A DNA stretch of 64,000 bases from an uncultured Flavobacteriales bacterium (GTDB lineage Bacteria; Bacteroidota; Bacteroidia; Flavobacteriales_D; Sanyastnellaceae): NCBI GenBank assembly GCA_937974555.1, contig CALJKR010000032.1, positions 4,793 to 68,792 on the forward strand, read 5' to 3'. How positions within the stretch are numbered: position 1 is the first letter of the stretch; each line of letters starts with the position of its first letter. The notes under the pieces are model-generated. The model saw only the letters and a program-made list of their open reading frames with translations, ran no database searches and was not told the DNA's origin. This document shows positions 1 through 7,958 of the stretch, piece by piece. Position numbers and translations under genes: made by a program.

Positions 1-641
1 ACCATTTCTTGCATGACTTCTATGACAAATCGATTTTTATTCTCCAAGCTCCCGCCGTACTCATCGGTTCTGTGATTGGCGCTATCCGCCAAAAATTGAT
101 TGGGCAAATAGCCAAATGCAGCATGCAATTCAACCCCGTCAAATCCGGCTTGTATGGCATTGATCGCGGCATCCTTGTAATCCTGAATGATGGCTTTTAC
201 TTCTGCATGCGACAATTCATGCGGCGTCTCATAGTCTTTTAACCCTTCCATGGTGAAGTGCTGTTGTCCTTGAATGGCAATCGCTGAAGGTGCTTCAGGA
301 GTATCGCCATTTTTCACTAATGAATGACCGACACGCCCCGTGTGCCAAAGTTGGGCATAAATAGTACTTCCATTCTCATGGACACTAGCGGTTACCTTTT
401 TCCATGCTTCTATTTGCTCGTTGGTAAAAAGCCCCGGAGTCATTGGACTGCCTAAAGCACGTCTACTGATGTTGATGGCTTCACTGATAATCAGACCCGC
501 GCTTGCGCGTTGCGTATAATACAATACGGTTGAATCACTTACCACACCGTTGAAGTCTGCTCTGGAACGGGTCATTGGTGCCATCGCCATTCTGTTTCGA
601 AGCGTGATGTCCCCAATTTTGACAGTTTCTAAAAGTTTCAT
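1..641 (-). CDS. NADH:flavin oxidoreductase, Old Yellow Enzyme family (partial, C-terminus outside window)
   Basis: FMN-dependent ene-reductases of this family reduce activated C=C bonds of enals, quinones and nitro compounds using NAD(P)H. The reading frame starts at the ATG at 641 (MKLLETVKIGDITLRNRMAM) and is still open at base 1, so about 213 residues are visible. Family motifs seen are the N-terminal strand followed by APMTRSRA, the WHTGR segment and the block NQFLADSANHRTDEYGGS. In the catalytic stretch the sequence reads HAAFGY, whereas well-studied members have H-x-x-N or H-x-x-H, so one of the two substrate-anion ligands is Phe here. The gene is divergent from an HxlR regulator 105 bases away, an arrangement typical of electrophile-responsive ene-reductases. 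Family assignment is secure; the substrate is unknown. Confidence 0.9.
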   Translation of the reverse strand, partial: MKLLETVKIGDITLRNRMAMAPMTRSRADFNGVVSDSTVLYYTQRASAGLIISEAINISRRALGSPMTPGLFTNEQIEAWKKVTASVHENGSTIYAQLWHTGRVGHSLVKNGDTPEAPSAIAIQGQQHFTMEGLKDYETPHELSHAEVKAIIQDYKDAAINAIQAGFDGVELHAAFGYLPNQFLADSANHRTDEYGGSLENKNRFVIEVMQEM

Positions 642-650
642 TGTTTAATT

Positions 651-689
651 TTTGGCGAATCTAGTTCTATTACTTTACTTTTGAAAGTA
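651..689. promoter_or_regulatory. Overlapping divergent promoters and palindromic operator candidate for hxlR and the ene-reductase gene
   Basis: Plus strand, towards hxlR: TTTG at 651-654 and TACTTTTG at 676-683, spacer 21, matching the Bacteroidota -33/-7 consensus. Minus strand, towards the ene-reductase: TAGATTCG (663 to 656) with TTTC at 686-683, spacer 19. A palindrome TACTTT-TG-AAAGTA at 676-689 covers the plus-strand -7 box and the minus-strand -33 element, so one dimer bound there could block both promoters. Box positions are read directly; the operator role is inferred. Confidence 0.55.
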
Positions 690-746
690 GTTACACTTTT
701 GTACAGTAGTAACCCAATGTAAAGCAATCAATGAAAATGGGTAGTT

Positions 747-1070
747 ATGAAAGAAAAAAAAATTCAGGAAATTCCATACAAGTGCAGTTTGAAAGATGTT
801 TTGGATGTGATAGGCGGTAAATGGTCGATGCCCATCATCTATATTTTATCCAAAGGCAAGTTGCGTTTTAAGGAAATTGAAAGGACGATTGAAGGTATCA
901 ATACACGCATGCTGGTTAAGGAGCTCAAGAATTTGGAAGCCAATGCGATTGTTACGCGAAAGGTGTATGCCACGGTCCCGCCAACTGTGGAATACGATTT
1001 AACGGATAAAGGAAAAAAGCTTCTGCCCAGTATAGAGTCATTGTACCATTGGGGACAGAAATACACTTGA
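747..1070 (+). CDS. HxlR family winged-helix transcriptional regulator
   Basis: A 107-residue protein covering the full HxlR domain, including the signatures DVIGGKWSMPIIY, LRFKEIERTIEGINTRML and the C-terminal wing YDLTDKGKKLLP. HxlR regulators bind palindromic DNA as dimers, and several (for example Bacillus YodB and HypR) sense quinones or aldehydes through a conserved cysteine near the N-terminus. Cys13 lies at the equivalent position just before the first helix, so redox or electrophile sensing is plausible. It is divergent from an Old Yellow Enzyme gene, which is the likely target along with its own promoter. The ATG at 747 lies about 60 bases after the predicted transcription start. 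Family is certain; the ligand is inferred. Confidence 0.9.
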   Translation: MKEKKIQEIPYKCSLKDVLDVIGGKWSMPIIYILSKGKLRFKEIERTIEGINTRMLVKELKNLEANAIVTRKVYATVPPTVEYDLTDKGKKLLPSIESLYHWGQKYT

Positions 1071-1081
1071 TGATCAAACAA

Positions 1082-1101
1082 AAAGGCCCGAAAGGGCCTT
1101 T
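1082..1101. terminator. Bidirectional Rho-independent terminator between hxlR and the yjdM-like gene
   Basis: Perfect 8-bp stem AAAGGCCC / GGGCCTTT with a GAAA tetraloop. It lies 12 bases after the hxlR stop and 23 bases beyond the convergent yjdM-like stop. A run of A on the left and T on the right lets it serve both strands. Confidence 0.85.
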
Positions 1102-1123
1102 GTACTTTATTTCAATTTGATAT

Positions 1124-1480
1124 TTAGGCTTTCCGAACGAATTCTGATTTTAAGCCCATGGAACCAAATCCATCTATTTTGCAAGAGATATTGTGGTCGC
1201 CATCTACCAAGCGGATGTTTTTGACTTTGGTTCCGGCTTTTACGGGCTTTGGTGCACCTTTTACGGGCAAATCTTTGATGACAATGACGCTGTCTCCGTC
1301 GACCAAAGGTGTACCGTTTGAATCCAATACCTGACTGGATGCGGCGGCAGCGGCTGCTTCCTCTGCTTCTTCAGAAGGACTCCATTCATGAAAACATTCT
1401 GGACATACCAATAAATTATCGCTGGGGTAAGTGTAGGCAGATTGACACTTGGGACATGGGGGGAAGTTGCTATCGCTCAT
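1124..1480 (-). CDS. yjdM: YjdM/PhnA family zinc-ribbon protein
   Basis: A 118-residue protein with an N-terminal zinc ribbon (CPKC near residue 9 and CPEC near residue 27), an alanine/glutamate-rich linker, then the PhnA C-terminal domain beginning at DSNGTPLVDGDSVIVIKDLPVKG. The family was historically called alkylphosphonate utilisation protein PhnA, but it is not a phosphonoacetate hydrolase and its biochemical role is not established. The length is normal. It is convergent with hxlR and shares its terminator. The gene is transcribed alone in the same direction as the photolyase operon ending 33 bases upstream; the short gap holds the palindrome CGCGA-ATA-TCGCG (1497-1509), of unknown meaning. 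Confidence 0.88.
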   Translation of the reverse strand: MSDSNFPPCPKCQSAYTYPSDNLLVCPECFHEWSPSEEAEEAAAAAASSQVLDSNGTPLVDGDSVIVIKDLPVKGAPKPVKAGTKVKNIRLVDGDHNISCKIDGFGSMGLKSEFVRKA

Positions 1481-1513
1481 GATTCTTGTTTTGTGTCGCG
1501 AATATCGCGCGAA

Positions 1514-2797
1514 TCATTCGGTCAACCAAAGGTCTTGATATTTGTCATCTGGATCATATTGCTGCGCTTGCTTGGCTATATTGAATTGTCGCCAACCTCT
1601 TGGGTCGTGTCCAACGCCTGCCAGGTAGGCCCAGTTTCCCCAATTGCTCGCAGGGTCGTAGTCAATCAATTGCTCTTCAAAATAGGCTGCGCCGTAACGC
1701 CAATCTTGCGCATACTCATGCACCCAGAAGCTGGCTACATTTTGACGCCCTCGATTGCTCATGAATCCGGTGGCCTTGAGCTCACGCATGTTGGCATCAA
1801 TGAAGGGTTGTCCTGTAGTGCCATTTTTCCAATTGTTCCACTTGGCTTTATCCAATGGTATGGGGGCACACCTTGGACTTTGCAGTCCCGCCCATTGAAA
1901 CAACTGGATGCCCGTTTTTTGCATCGCGAAGTGAAAAAAATCGCGCCACAAAAGCTCAAATATCATCCAATAGGTCGATTCATTTCCTCCATGCTTCTGC
2001 TCATAGGTTTTGACTTGGTGATAAATCATTCGGGGTGATAATGCGCCATGCGCAAGCCACAGAGAGAACTTGGAAGAGTATTCGCTGCCCACAAGACCGT
2101 TGCGGGTTTCTTTGTATTGGCTGATGCCATGACTTTGAAATAAGTACTGATCCAGTCTGTGGAGTGCTTGCGTTTCTCCTCCACAAAAAGGGATGGCTGT
2201 CCTGTTGTCTTGAAGAACACTTTCTATTTTTATTTCAGTCTCTTGGATTGCGGCCAAATGACATGCATTGATTTGGGTTGGGGCGGGATGGAGGTCGATC
2301 ATTTTCCAATTGCTTTCGACCTTGTGACGAAAGGGAGTAAATCCATCAGGCAGATTATCCAGCGAAAAGGGGAGGTCAACTTCGCGAAGCAAAGTACGAT
2401 CCCCAGCTTGATGTAGGCTGATGTGATGGTCGCTCAACGCTTGCTTGGTTTTTTCAATCTGTGATTTTTCTTCAGGGAAAAATTCTCTTAGGGTGTAAAC
2501 GGTATCTATCTGATGTGCTTTACAGAATTCAAGAATGGCTTTTTCTGCGGGTCCTTCAAGAACGTGCAAATTGCTTTGAAATGATTCAAGTTGCAGTTGC
2601 AAGTCGCTCAAGCATTCAATTAAAAATTTCTTGCGATGCATGCCCATCTTCTGGGTACCCCAACGTGTGGTTTTTTCATGATTCGGGTCAAAAACATATA
2701 CAAAGGCAATGGGGCGCTCAGTAGTGAGTGCCAAGTGCAAAGCTGTGTTGTCATGCAGACGCAAGTCAGATTTGAACCAGTATAGAATGGGTGTCAT
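1514..2797 (-). CDS. DASH-type cryptochrome/photolyase
   Basis: This 427-residue flavoprotein has an N-terminal antenna-binding Rossmann domain (residues about 1-135, starting WFKSDLRLHDN) and a helical FAD domain. It retains the photolyase pyrimidine-binding signature E281-L-L-W284-R285. The C-terminal block around SNWGNWAYLAGVGHDPRG is the hallmark of the Cry-DASH subfamily, whose members repair cyclobutane pyrimidine dimers mainly in single-stranded DNA and may signal. It is the last gene of a four-gene operon; its ATG overlaps the stop of the preceding photolyase by four bases. Assignment to DASH rests on recognisable motifs, not a tree. Confidence 0.88.
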   Translation of the reverse strand: MTPILYWFKSDLRLHDNTALHLALTTERPIAFVYVFDPNHEKTTRWGTQKMGMHRKKFLIECLSDLQLQLESFQSNLHVLEGPAEKAILEFCKAHQIDTVYTLREFFPEEKSQIEKTKQALSDHHISLHQAGDRTLLREVDLPFSLDNLPDGFTPFRHKVESNWKMIDLHPAPTQINACHLAAIQETEIKIESVLQDNRTAIPFCGGETQALHRLDQYLFQSHGISQYKETRNGLVGSEYSSKFSLWLAHGALSPRMIYHQVKTYEQKHGGNESTYWMIFELLWRDFFHFAMQKTGIQLFQWAGLQSPRCAPIPLDKAKWNNWKNGTTGQPFIDANMRELKATGFMSNRGRQNVASFWVHEYAQDWRYGAAYFEEQLIDYDPASNWGNWAYLAGVGHDPRGWRQFNIAKQAQQYDPDDKYQDLWLTE

Positions 2798-4329
2798 AAT
2801 TGTTCGATTTGATGTAGATATTTTTCTGCTTGCGCGATGATGCTTACCTGCATTTCGGGCTTCATTTTATTCCACACCGCATACATCATCGTCATGCGGG
2901 GATTCTTGGCAAACTTCTCTTGGTGTCGAAATAGGAAATGCCAATACAAACTGTTGAAAGGGCAAGCTTTGTCGCCTACTTTGTCGCTTTTCTTGTAGAA
3001 ACATTTGCCGCAATAGTGACTCATTTTGTCGACATAGGCTGCGGAGCTGATGTAGGGTTTGGTGGCTACGATACCGCCATCGGCAAATTGACTCATGCCT
3101 CGGGTATTGGTGATTTCCACCCACTCGATGGCGTCAATGTATATGCCGAGGTACCATTGGTCCACTTGGTCAGGATGAATGCCCGCGAGCAGAGCGAAAT
3201 TACCTGTAACCATTAACCTTTGGATATGATGGGCATAGGCGTATTGCAAAGATTGTTGGATGCTGTGTTGAAGGCAAGCCATCTTGGTTTTTCCATTCCA
3301 AAACCAAGCAGGTAATTCACGATCGTGATTCAAGAAATTGCTATCTGCAAATTGCGGCATGTGCATCCAATAAATGCCACGCATATATTCTCGCCAGCCC
3401 AAAATTTGGCGAACAAATCCTTCAACTTGATGGTAGGCAATTTTTTCAGGACGTTGATGGTATTCTATGACAATGCGGTTGACGACCTCTTGCGGATGCA
3501 GGAGTTTGATGTTCATCGAAAAGGAAAGGCGCGAATGATAAAGACTCCAATAGTGGGGAGTCATCGCGTCTTGAAACGTTCCAAATTGATCGATGAGATG
3601 TGTGGCGAAATATTCGAGAAGTTCTAATGATTCCTTTCTTGAAATGGGCCAAGAAAAATGTGCAGCATCCACTTGGCCGATGCTCGGTAATTGTGCGTTG
3701 GTGATCTCTTGAAGTAAATCTGTTAGCTGGTGATCAAACAGCAATGGCGGTGGCGGAACATGCTGCGCTGGAATTTTATTTCGGTTGTCATGATCAAAAT
3801 TCCATTGGCCATGCAAGGGTTGGTCTCCATCCATCAACACTCGGTGTTTTTTGCGCATCTGCCGATAAAAACTCTCCATCAAGAGTTGCTTTTTCCCTTT
3901 GAAAATTTGCGCCAGTTCGTTGCGCTCTGTATAAAAGTGCTCGCTGTCTACACTTTCAATGGGAACAGTGAGGGACATTTTTTTCAATAGTTCATCCAAT
4001 CGGTATTCATCCGGGAATTGGTATTCCAATTTTACAAAAGGCTCTTGATTCAGAATGTTTTGGATATTTTTTTGGAAGTCGTGCTGGTTTTCATCATCGG
4101 AAATTGAAAAATATTTCACGTTGCAGCCAAGCGCTTCGAGTTCCATTTTGAAGCTTCTCATGGCGGCGAAGAACCCGATGATTTTTTGGATGTGGTGGGT
4201 GACGTACAGCGATTCGCTTTTAATCTCCATCATCACATAGGTGTATGGCGATTGGTCACCTGAGAACCACGGGTGTTGGATGTTGAGTTGGTCACCGAGA
4301 ATGAGGCGAAGTATTTTGGGTTGTGTCAT
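2794..4329 (-). CDS. Iron-sulfur bacterial cryptochrome/photolyase (PhrB/CryB-like, probable (6-4) photolyase)
   Basis: A 511-residue protein starting MTQPKILRLILGDQLN, the characteristic N-terminus of the deoxyribodipyrimidine photolyase-related family. Four cysteines, C352, C440, C443 and C456, have exactly the spacing (88, 3 and 13) of the [4Fe-4S] ligands known in Agrobacterium PhrB (350, 438, 441, 454). PhrB-type enzymes repair (6-4) photoproducts using FAD and a ribolumazine antenna. Preserved cluster ligands suggest a functional enzyme. It overlaps the preceding photolyase gene by ATGA and the next one by four bases, so the three are translated from one message. Confidence 0.9.
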   Translation of the reverse strand: MTQPKILRLILGDQLNIQHPWFSGDQSPYTYVMMEIKSESLYVTHHIQKIIGFFAAMRSFKMELEALGCNVKYFSISDDENQHDFQKNIQNILNQEPFVKLEYQFPDEYRLDELLKKMSLTVPIESVDSEHFYTERNELAQIFKGKKQLLMESFYRQMRKKHRVLMDGDQPLHGQWNFDHDNRNKIPAQHVPPPPLLFDHQLTDLLQEITNAQLPSIGQVDAAHFSWPISRKESLELLEYFATHLIDQFGTFQDAMTPHYWSLYHSRLSFSMNIKLLHPQEVVNRIVIEYHQRPEKIAYHQVEGFVRQILGWREYMRGIYWMHMPQFADSNFLNHDRELPAWFWNGKTKMACLQHSIQQSLQYAYAHHIQRLMVTGNFALLAGIHPDQVDQWYLGIYIDAIEWVEITNTRGMSQFADGGIVATKPYISSAAYVDKMSHYCGKCFYKKSDKVGDKACPFNSLYWHFLFRHQEKFAKNPRMTMMYAVWNKMKPEMQVSIIAQAEKYLHQIEQL

Positions 4330-5813
4330 TTCTTTTTGGATGTTTTCTTTTTGACGGGGCGAGACTTGACGTGGGTTTTCAATATGCGCGCGCCTTCTTC
4401 TTTGGCATCCTTGCTTTTTTTAAAACCCCACATCAGTTGGGTAGCAAATTTTTGTGACTCTTCGATAGCCACTATCGGATTGGGATAGTCCATGCCGATT
4501 TTGCAATTGAATAGGATTTGCTCGCTTTCCGTCATTAGCCACGGCGTATGCAGGGTGGGCAGGGGCACATCGGCCAATTCGGGCACCCATTGCCGAACAA
4601 AGGCACCATCGGGGTCGTGTTCGAGTGCATTTTTAATGGGATTATAAATTCGCAACGTATTGACCCCTGTGGTACCTGCCTGCATTTGCAATTGCGGATA
4701 ATGGATACCGGGTTCGTAGTCTAAAAACTGTCTGGCCAGGAAATGCAAATCGCGCCAATCTTGCCAAAGATTGAAGCAAAAAAAGGAAACCAGCATGGCG
4801 CGCATGCGGAAGTTGGTATATCCCGTTTGAATCAGACACCGGATATTGGCATCCACAATGGGAATACCGGTTTTTCCTTTTTCAAAAGCCTCAATGAATT
4901 GCGGATTTCTTGGTTTTTCAATTTGATCGTAGGCACGATTGAAATTTTCAAATTCGATCCGACATTCGGACTCAAATTTTTGTATAAAATGACAATGCCA
5001 GTGCAATCGAGAAATGAAATTTTGTAATCCTCGCTTGTAGGAGGATTGGCTCATTTGGACCAAGGTCATTTGGTACACCTGGCGCATGCTCAGGTTGCCA
5101 TAGGCCAGGTAAGGCGAAAGGCGACTGCAGCTTTTTCTACTAAGTAAAGGTTTAGAGATGTGGCTGGAGTATGTATTGTGACGGCCATGGAGAAAAGAAA
5201 TCAGGTATTTCCAAGCATACACCTCGCCTCCGGGTTGAAATGCTTTTGCCTCCTCCATCCATTCTTTCGGGATAGATGCGGGAATCACAGGGAATGCATC
5301 GAGCTTTAAAAACTGAACCGATTGCAGATCGACATCGCAGGGCGGTTGAATCATGAAATTCCTCCAAGCTTCATCCCAGGATGCGCGATCTTTTAATCCG
5401 CGAATCACCCCATTGCATTGAAACTCGCGCCAAGGGATGGAATGTTCTTTAAAATATTGTGACAATTGTTTGTCACGATCAAAGGAGATTCCGTTGCCGG
5501 TTTCTTGGTGAGAAAATACCCCTTTGATTTGCACGTGAGATTGGAGCATTTGAAAAGCGTGTAAGCTATCTTCATGCATAACCATCACCGCAGCATTGTA
5601 AGGTTTCAATTGCGCTTGAAGGTCACACAGGGATTGCCAAACAAAGCGCCAATGACGGACATCACTGTCTGGGGCTTGGATGAGGAGGGGTTCAAAAATA
5701 TACAGCAGAACCACCGGAATACCTTCCGAAGCTGCAGCTTGCAGGGGAGCGTGATCGCGAAGTCGCAAATCACGCTTGAGCCAAACGACATTCGCTTCAG
5801 GAAGTAGGGACAT
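4326..5813 (-). CDS. Class I-like photolyase/cryptochrome family protein with atypical active site
   Basis: A 495-residue protein with an N-terminal photolyase domain (WLKRDLRLRDH) and a C-terminal FAD domain (SRLSPYLAYGNLSMRQ at about 230-245; GIPIVDANIRCL at about 316). In classical enzymes the lesion-binding block reads E-L-x-W-R-E-F; here residues 265-276 read NFISRLHWHCHF, so the conserved Glu is Arg and the Trp-Arg pair is Trp-His. The later GGWQW region is also replaced (YPQLQMQAGTTG). It ends in a lysine-rich tail. It may therefore be a cryptochrome-like sensor or an enzyme with another lesion preference. The start codon directly follows the SDR stop, and the end overlaps the PhrB-like gene. 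Confidence 0.85.
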   Translation of the reverse strand: MSLLPEANVVWLKRDLRLRDHAPLQAAASEGIPVVLLYIFEPLLIQAPDSDVRHWRFVWQSLCDLQAQLKPYNAAVMVMHEDSLHAFQMLQSHVQIKGVFSHQETGNGISFDRDKQLSQYFKEHSIPWREFQCNGVIRGLKDRASWDEAWRNFMIQPPCDVDLQSVQFLKLDAFPVIPASIPKEWMEEAKAFQPGGEVYAWKYLISFLHGRHNTYSSHISKPLLSRKSCSRLSPYLAYGNLSMRQVYQMTLVQMSQSSYKRGLQNFISRLHWHCHFIQKFESECRIEFENFNRAYDQIEKPRNPQFIEAFEKGKTGIPIVDANIRCLIQTGYTNFRMRAMLVSFFCFNLWQDWRDLHFLARQFLDYEPGIHYPQLQMQAGTTGVNTLRIYNPIKNALEHDPDGAFVRQWVPELADVPLPTLHTPWLMTESEQILFNCKIGMDYPNPIVAIEESQKFATQLMWGFKKSKDAKEEGARILKTHVKSRPVKKKTSKKK

Positions 5814-6503
5814 TTATAATTTCAGGTTTGACATCCCACCATCCACAGAAATCACTTGTCCTGTTATCCATTGCGCATCGTCAGAGAGCAAGTAGGTTAC
5901 TGCAGCGGCAATGTCGTCTGGTGTTCCAATTTTACCCATGGGGTTTTTCTTGGCGATGAATTCTCTTTTTTCAGGTGTGTTAATCAACCGTTCGGCCATC
6001 GGTGTTTCGGTAAGAGACGGAGCCACCACATTCACTCGAATGCGTGGAGCCCATTCGGCAGCCAAGGCCAGTGCCAAACCGTGTATAGCGCCTTTGGCCA
6101 TCGAGACCGAAGCATGAAATGGCATGCCAATCTTGGCAGCGACACTTCCAATCAATACCACACTTCCGTTGCTTGTTTTGGGTATCAGAGGAGTATATTT
6201 CTGCAAAACCTCCACGGCGCCCCAGGCATGAATTTCCATTTCTGATTTAAAATCTTCCATGCTCACACGGCCGAATGGTTTCAATTGAATTGACCCTGGA
6301 AAGTAAACGATCCCGTGCAATTCTTCTTCAATGGAGGGAAGAGAGGCGGTTTGGTAATCAGTGATCTGGTGACACTCAACACCAGGAATATGAAGGGTTT
6401 GGCGACTTAAAGCGATGATATTGTACCCTTTTTGTTGGCACATCGCAATACAGTTTTGTGCAATTAGACTGCTGGCTCCAGCGATAAGAATGGTTTTAGA
6501 CAT
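5814..6503 (-). CDS. SDR family oxidoreductase-like protein lacking the catalytic tyrosine
   Basis: A 229-residue classical short-chain dehydrogenase fold: dinucleotide-binding GASSLIA near residue 8, the strand VVLIGSVAA with the usual Ser, and a C-terminal GQVISVDGG. The Y-x-x-x-K active-site motif is replaced by V-S-M-A-K in the stretch PFHASVSMAKGAIHG, so the Lys is present but the catalytic Tyr is Val. Members without Tyr are often binding proteins or have altered chemistry. It is the first gene of the photolyase operon and abuts the next start codon without spacing. SDR genes also neighbour photolyases in light-stress regulons of other phyla, which supports a functional link but not a substrate. 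Confidence 0.85.
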   Translation of the reverse strand: MSKTILIAGASSLIAQNCIAMCQQKGYNIIALSRQTLHIPGVECHQITDYQTASLPSIEEELHGIVYFPGSIQLKPFGRVSMEDFKSEMEIHAWGAVEVLQKYTPLIPKTSNGSVVLIGSVAAKIGMPFHASVSMAKGAIHGLALALAAEWAPRIRVNVVAPSLTETPMAERLINTPEKREFIAKKNPMGKIGTPDDIAAAVTYLLSDDAQWITGQVISVDGGMSNLKL

Positions 6504-6558
6504 GACGCATATTTTTAAAAGAACAATCCAATGCCCAGAAAGTTGAGGTGCAATAAAA

Positions 6559-6590
6559 ATTGTATGTTTTGTAAATAGTTTCTATCTTTC
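6559..6590 (+). promoter_or_regulatory. Candidate promoter of the P450 operon
   Basis: ATTG at 6559-6562 and TATCTTTC at 6583-6590 with a 20-base spacer resemble the Bacteroidota consensus with one mismatch in each box. They sit in the 99-base gap between the divergent SDR and P450 genes. This is a weak match. Confidence 0.35.
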
Positions 6591-6602
6591 CTCCTTATTG
6601 TT

Positions 6603-7958
6603 ATGGAAAACATCCACCATTTTCCTCCCTTGGCACCTCACGCGCAGTGGGGTTTGGGACACTATCTGAAATTCAAAAAGGATCCTTTGTCCTTCTTGAG
6701 TCAACACGCCTTGTTGATGGGCCCTGTGTTTCGTTTTAAAATCCTACACAAAGAATATATTGTGGCGCATCATCCTGAGGCGATTCGGCACTTGTTGGTT
6801 AATCAAGCCAAAAATTACTCGCGGGTAAAATCATACTCTTTTTTGCAAGAATTATTGGGACAGGGATTGCTCACTACCGAGGGTGATGGATGGCGCAAGC
6901 AGCGTCGTTTGACCCAACCCATTTTCTCCAGAGAGCAAATGATGGGATTGATTCAACAAATGGACGAGTCGATTCTGCACTTCATGGATCAGGAATGGCA
7001 GGGAAAAACCGAAGTGGATCTGGAACAATCGATGAATGTGTTGACCCTGCAGATTCTCACACAAAGTATATTGTATTCGCCAGACCAGCGTCATTTTGGT
7101 CAAGTGCAATATGATTTACATGATGCTTTGGTGTACATGACTTCCAAGCGATTTAATGCCTTGAAGTTTTTATCGGCCTTGCCTTCTAGAAAAAAGTCGA
7201 AAGGAAAGGCAGCCATCCATCGAGTAAAAACATTGATACGTCAGATCATCGAGGAGCGCAGATTGGAGACCTCCCAAAAGTACAATGATCTTTTGGAAAT
7301 GTTGATGACCACAAGGGATGAAGAGACCGGCGAGTCAATGGATAATCAGGCCTTGCAAGATGAAGTCATGACCATGTTTGTTGCGGGGCATGACACCACT
7401 GCAGCGGCATTGATCTGGATCGTGTATGCTTTGGATCGGAATCCCAAAGTGAAACAGAAAATGTTGGAAGAGTTGGATTTGGTTTTTGATGGCGGAGAAA
7501 TTCAAGGAGAGACCCTACATCAAATGCCTTACCTCAAGATGGTGATACAGGAAGCCATGCGGTTGTATCCTCCCGTTTGGGCATTTGGGCGAAAAGCCAA
7601 GGCAGCCGATGTGATGATGGGATTTGCAATAGCCGAAGGGCAGTCCATCAATGTGCCCATCTATTGTGTGCATCGCCATCCTGAATTTTGGGAGAGACCC
7701 AATGAATTTTATCCCGAGCATTTTTTGCCAGAGGCAGTAAAGGCGCGCGATAAATTTGCATATATGCCCTTTAGTTTGGGGCAACACCGTTGCATCGGAG
7801 AGCATTTTGCCTTGATTGAAATACAAATGGTCGTCATGCGATTGTATCATCGATACCACATCAAAGTGCATGCAGATGAGCCCATGCAGTTCTTGCCATT
7901 GGTGACATTGAAACCCATGGAATCCATTCATTTACAAATTACACCCAGAAAAAAATGA
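6603..7958 (+). CDS. Cytochrome P450
   Basis: A 451-residue soluble P450 of typical bacterial length. Diagnostic elements are the I-helix oxygen-activation motif AGHDTT, the K-helix E-x-x-R (QEAMRLYPP) and the heme loop FSLGQHRCIG supplying the axial Cys. P450s insert oxygen from O2 using external electrons; no ferredoxin or reductase partner is encoded nearby, so electrons must come from elsewhere. Its general look recalls fatty-acid or terpenoid hydroxylases of the CYP102/CYP4-like sort, but the substrate cannot be deduced. It starts a four-gene unit whose second gene overlaps its stop by ATGA, implying a shared pathway. Confidence 0.93.
   Translation: MENIHHFPPLAPHAQWGLGHYLKFKKDPLSFLSQHALLMGPVFRFKILHKEYIVAHHPEAIRHLLVNQAKNYSRVKSYSFLQELLGQGLLTTEGDGWRKQRRLTQPIFSREQMMGLIQQMDESILHFMDQEWQGKTEVDLEQSMNVLTLQILTQSILYSPDQRHFGQVQYDLHDALVYMTSKRFNALKFLSALPSRKKSKGKAAIHRVKTLIRQIIEERRLETSQKYNDLLEMLMTTRDEETGESMDNQALQDEVMTMFVAGHDTTAAALIWIVYALDRNPKVKQKMLEELDLVFDGGEIQGETLHQMPYLKMVIQEAMRLYPPVWAFGRKAKAADVMMGFAIAEGQSINVPIYCVHRHPEFWERPNEFYPEHFLPEAVKARDKFAYMPFSLGQHRCIGEHFALIEIQMVVMRLYHRYHIKVHADEPMQFLPLVTLKPMESIHLQITPRKK

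Noticed and set aside
1442..2038. A 198-codon plus-strand frame opposite the DASH cryptochrome gene
   Set aside because: It is wholly antisense to a gene with clear family motifs, has no recognisable domain, and similar long antisense frames occur opposite other genes here.
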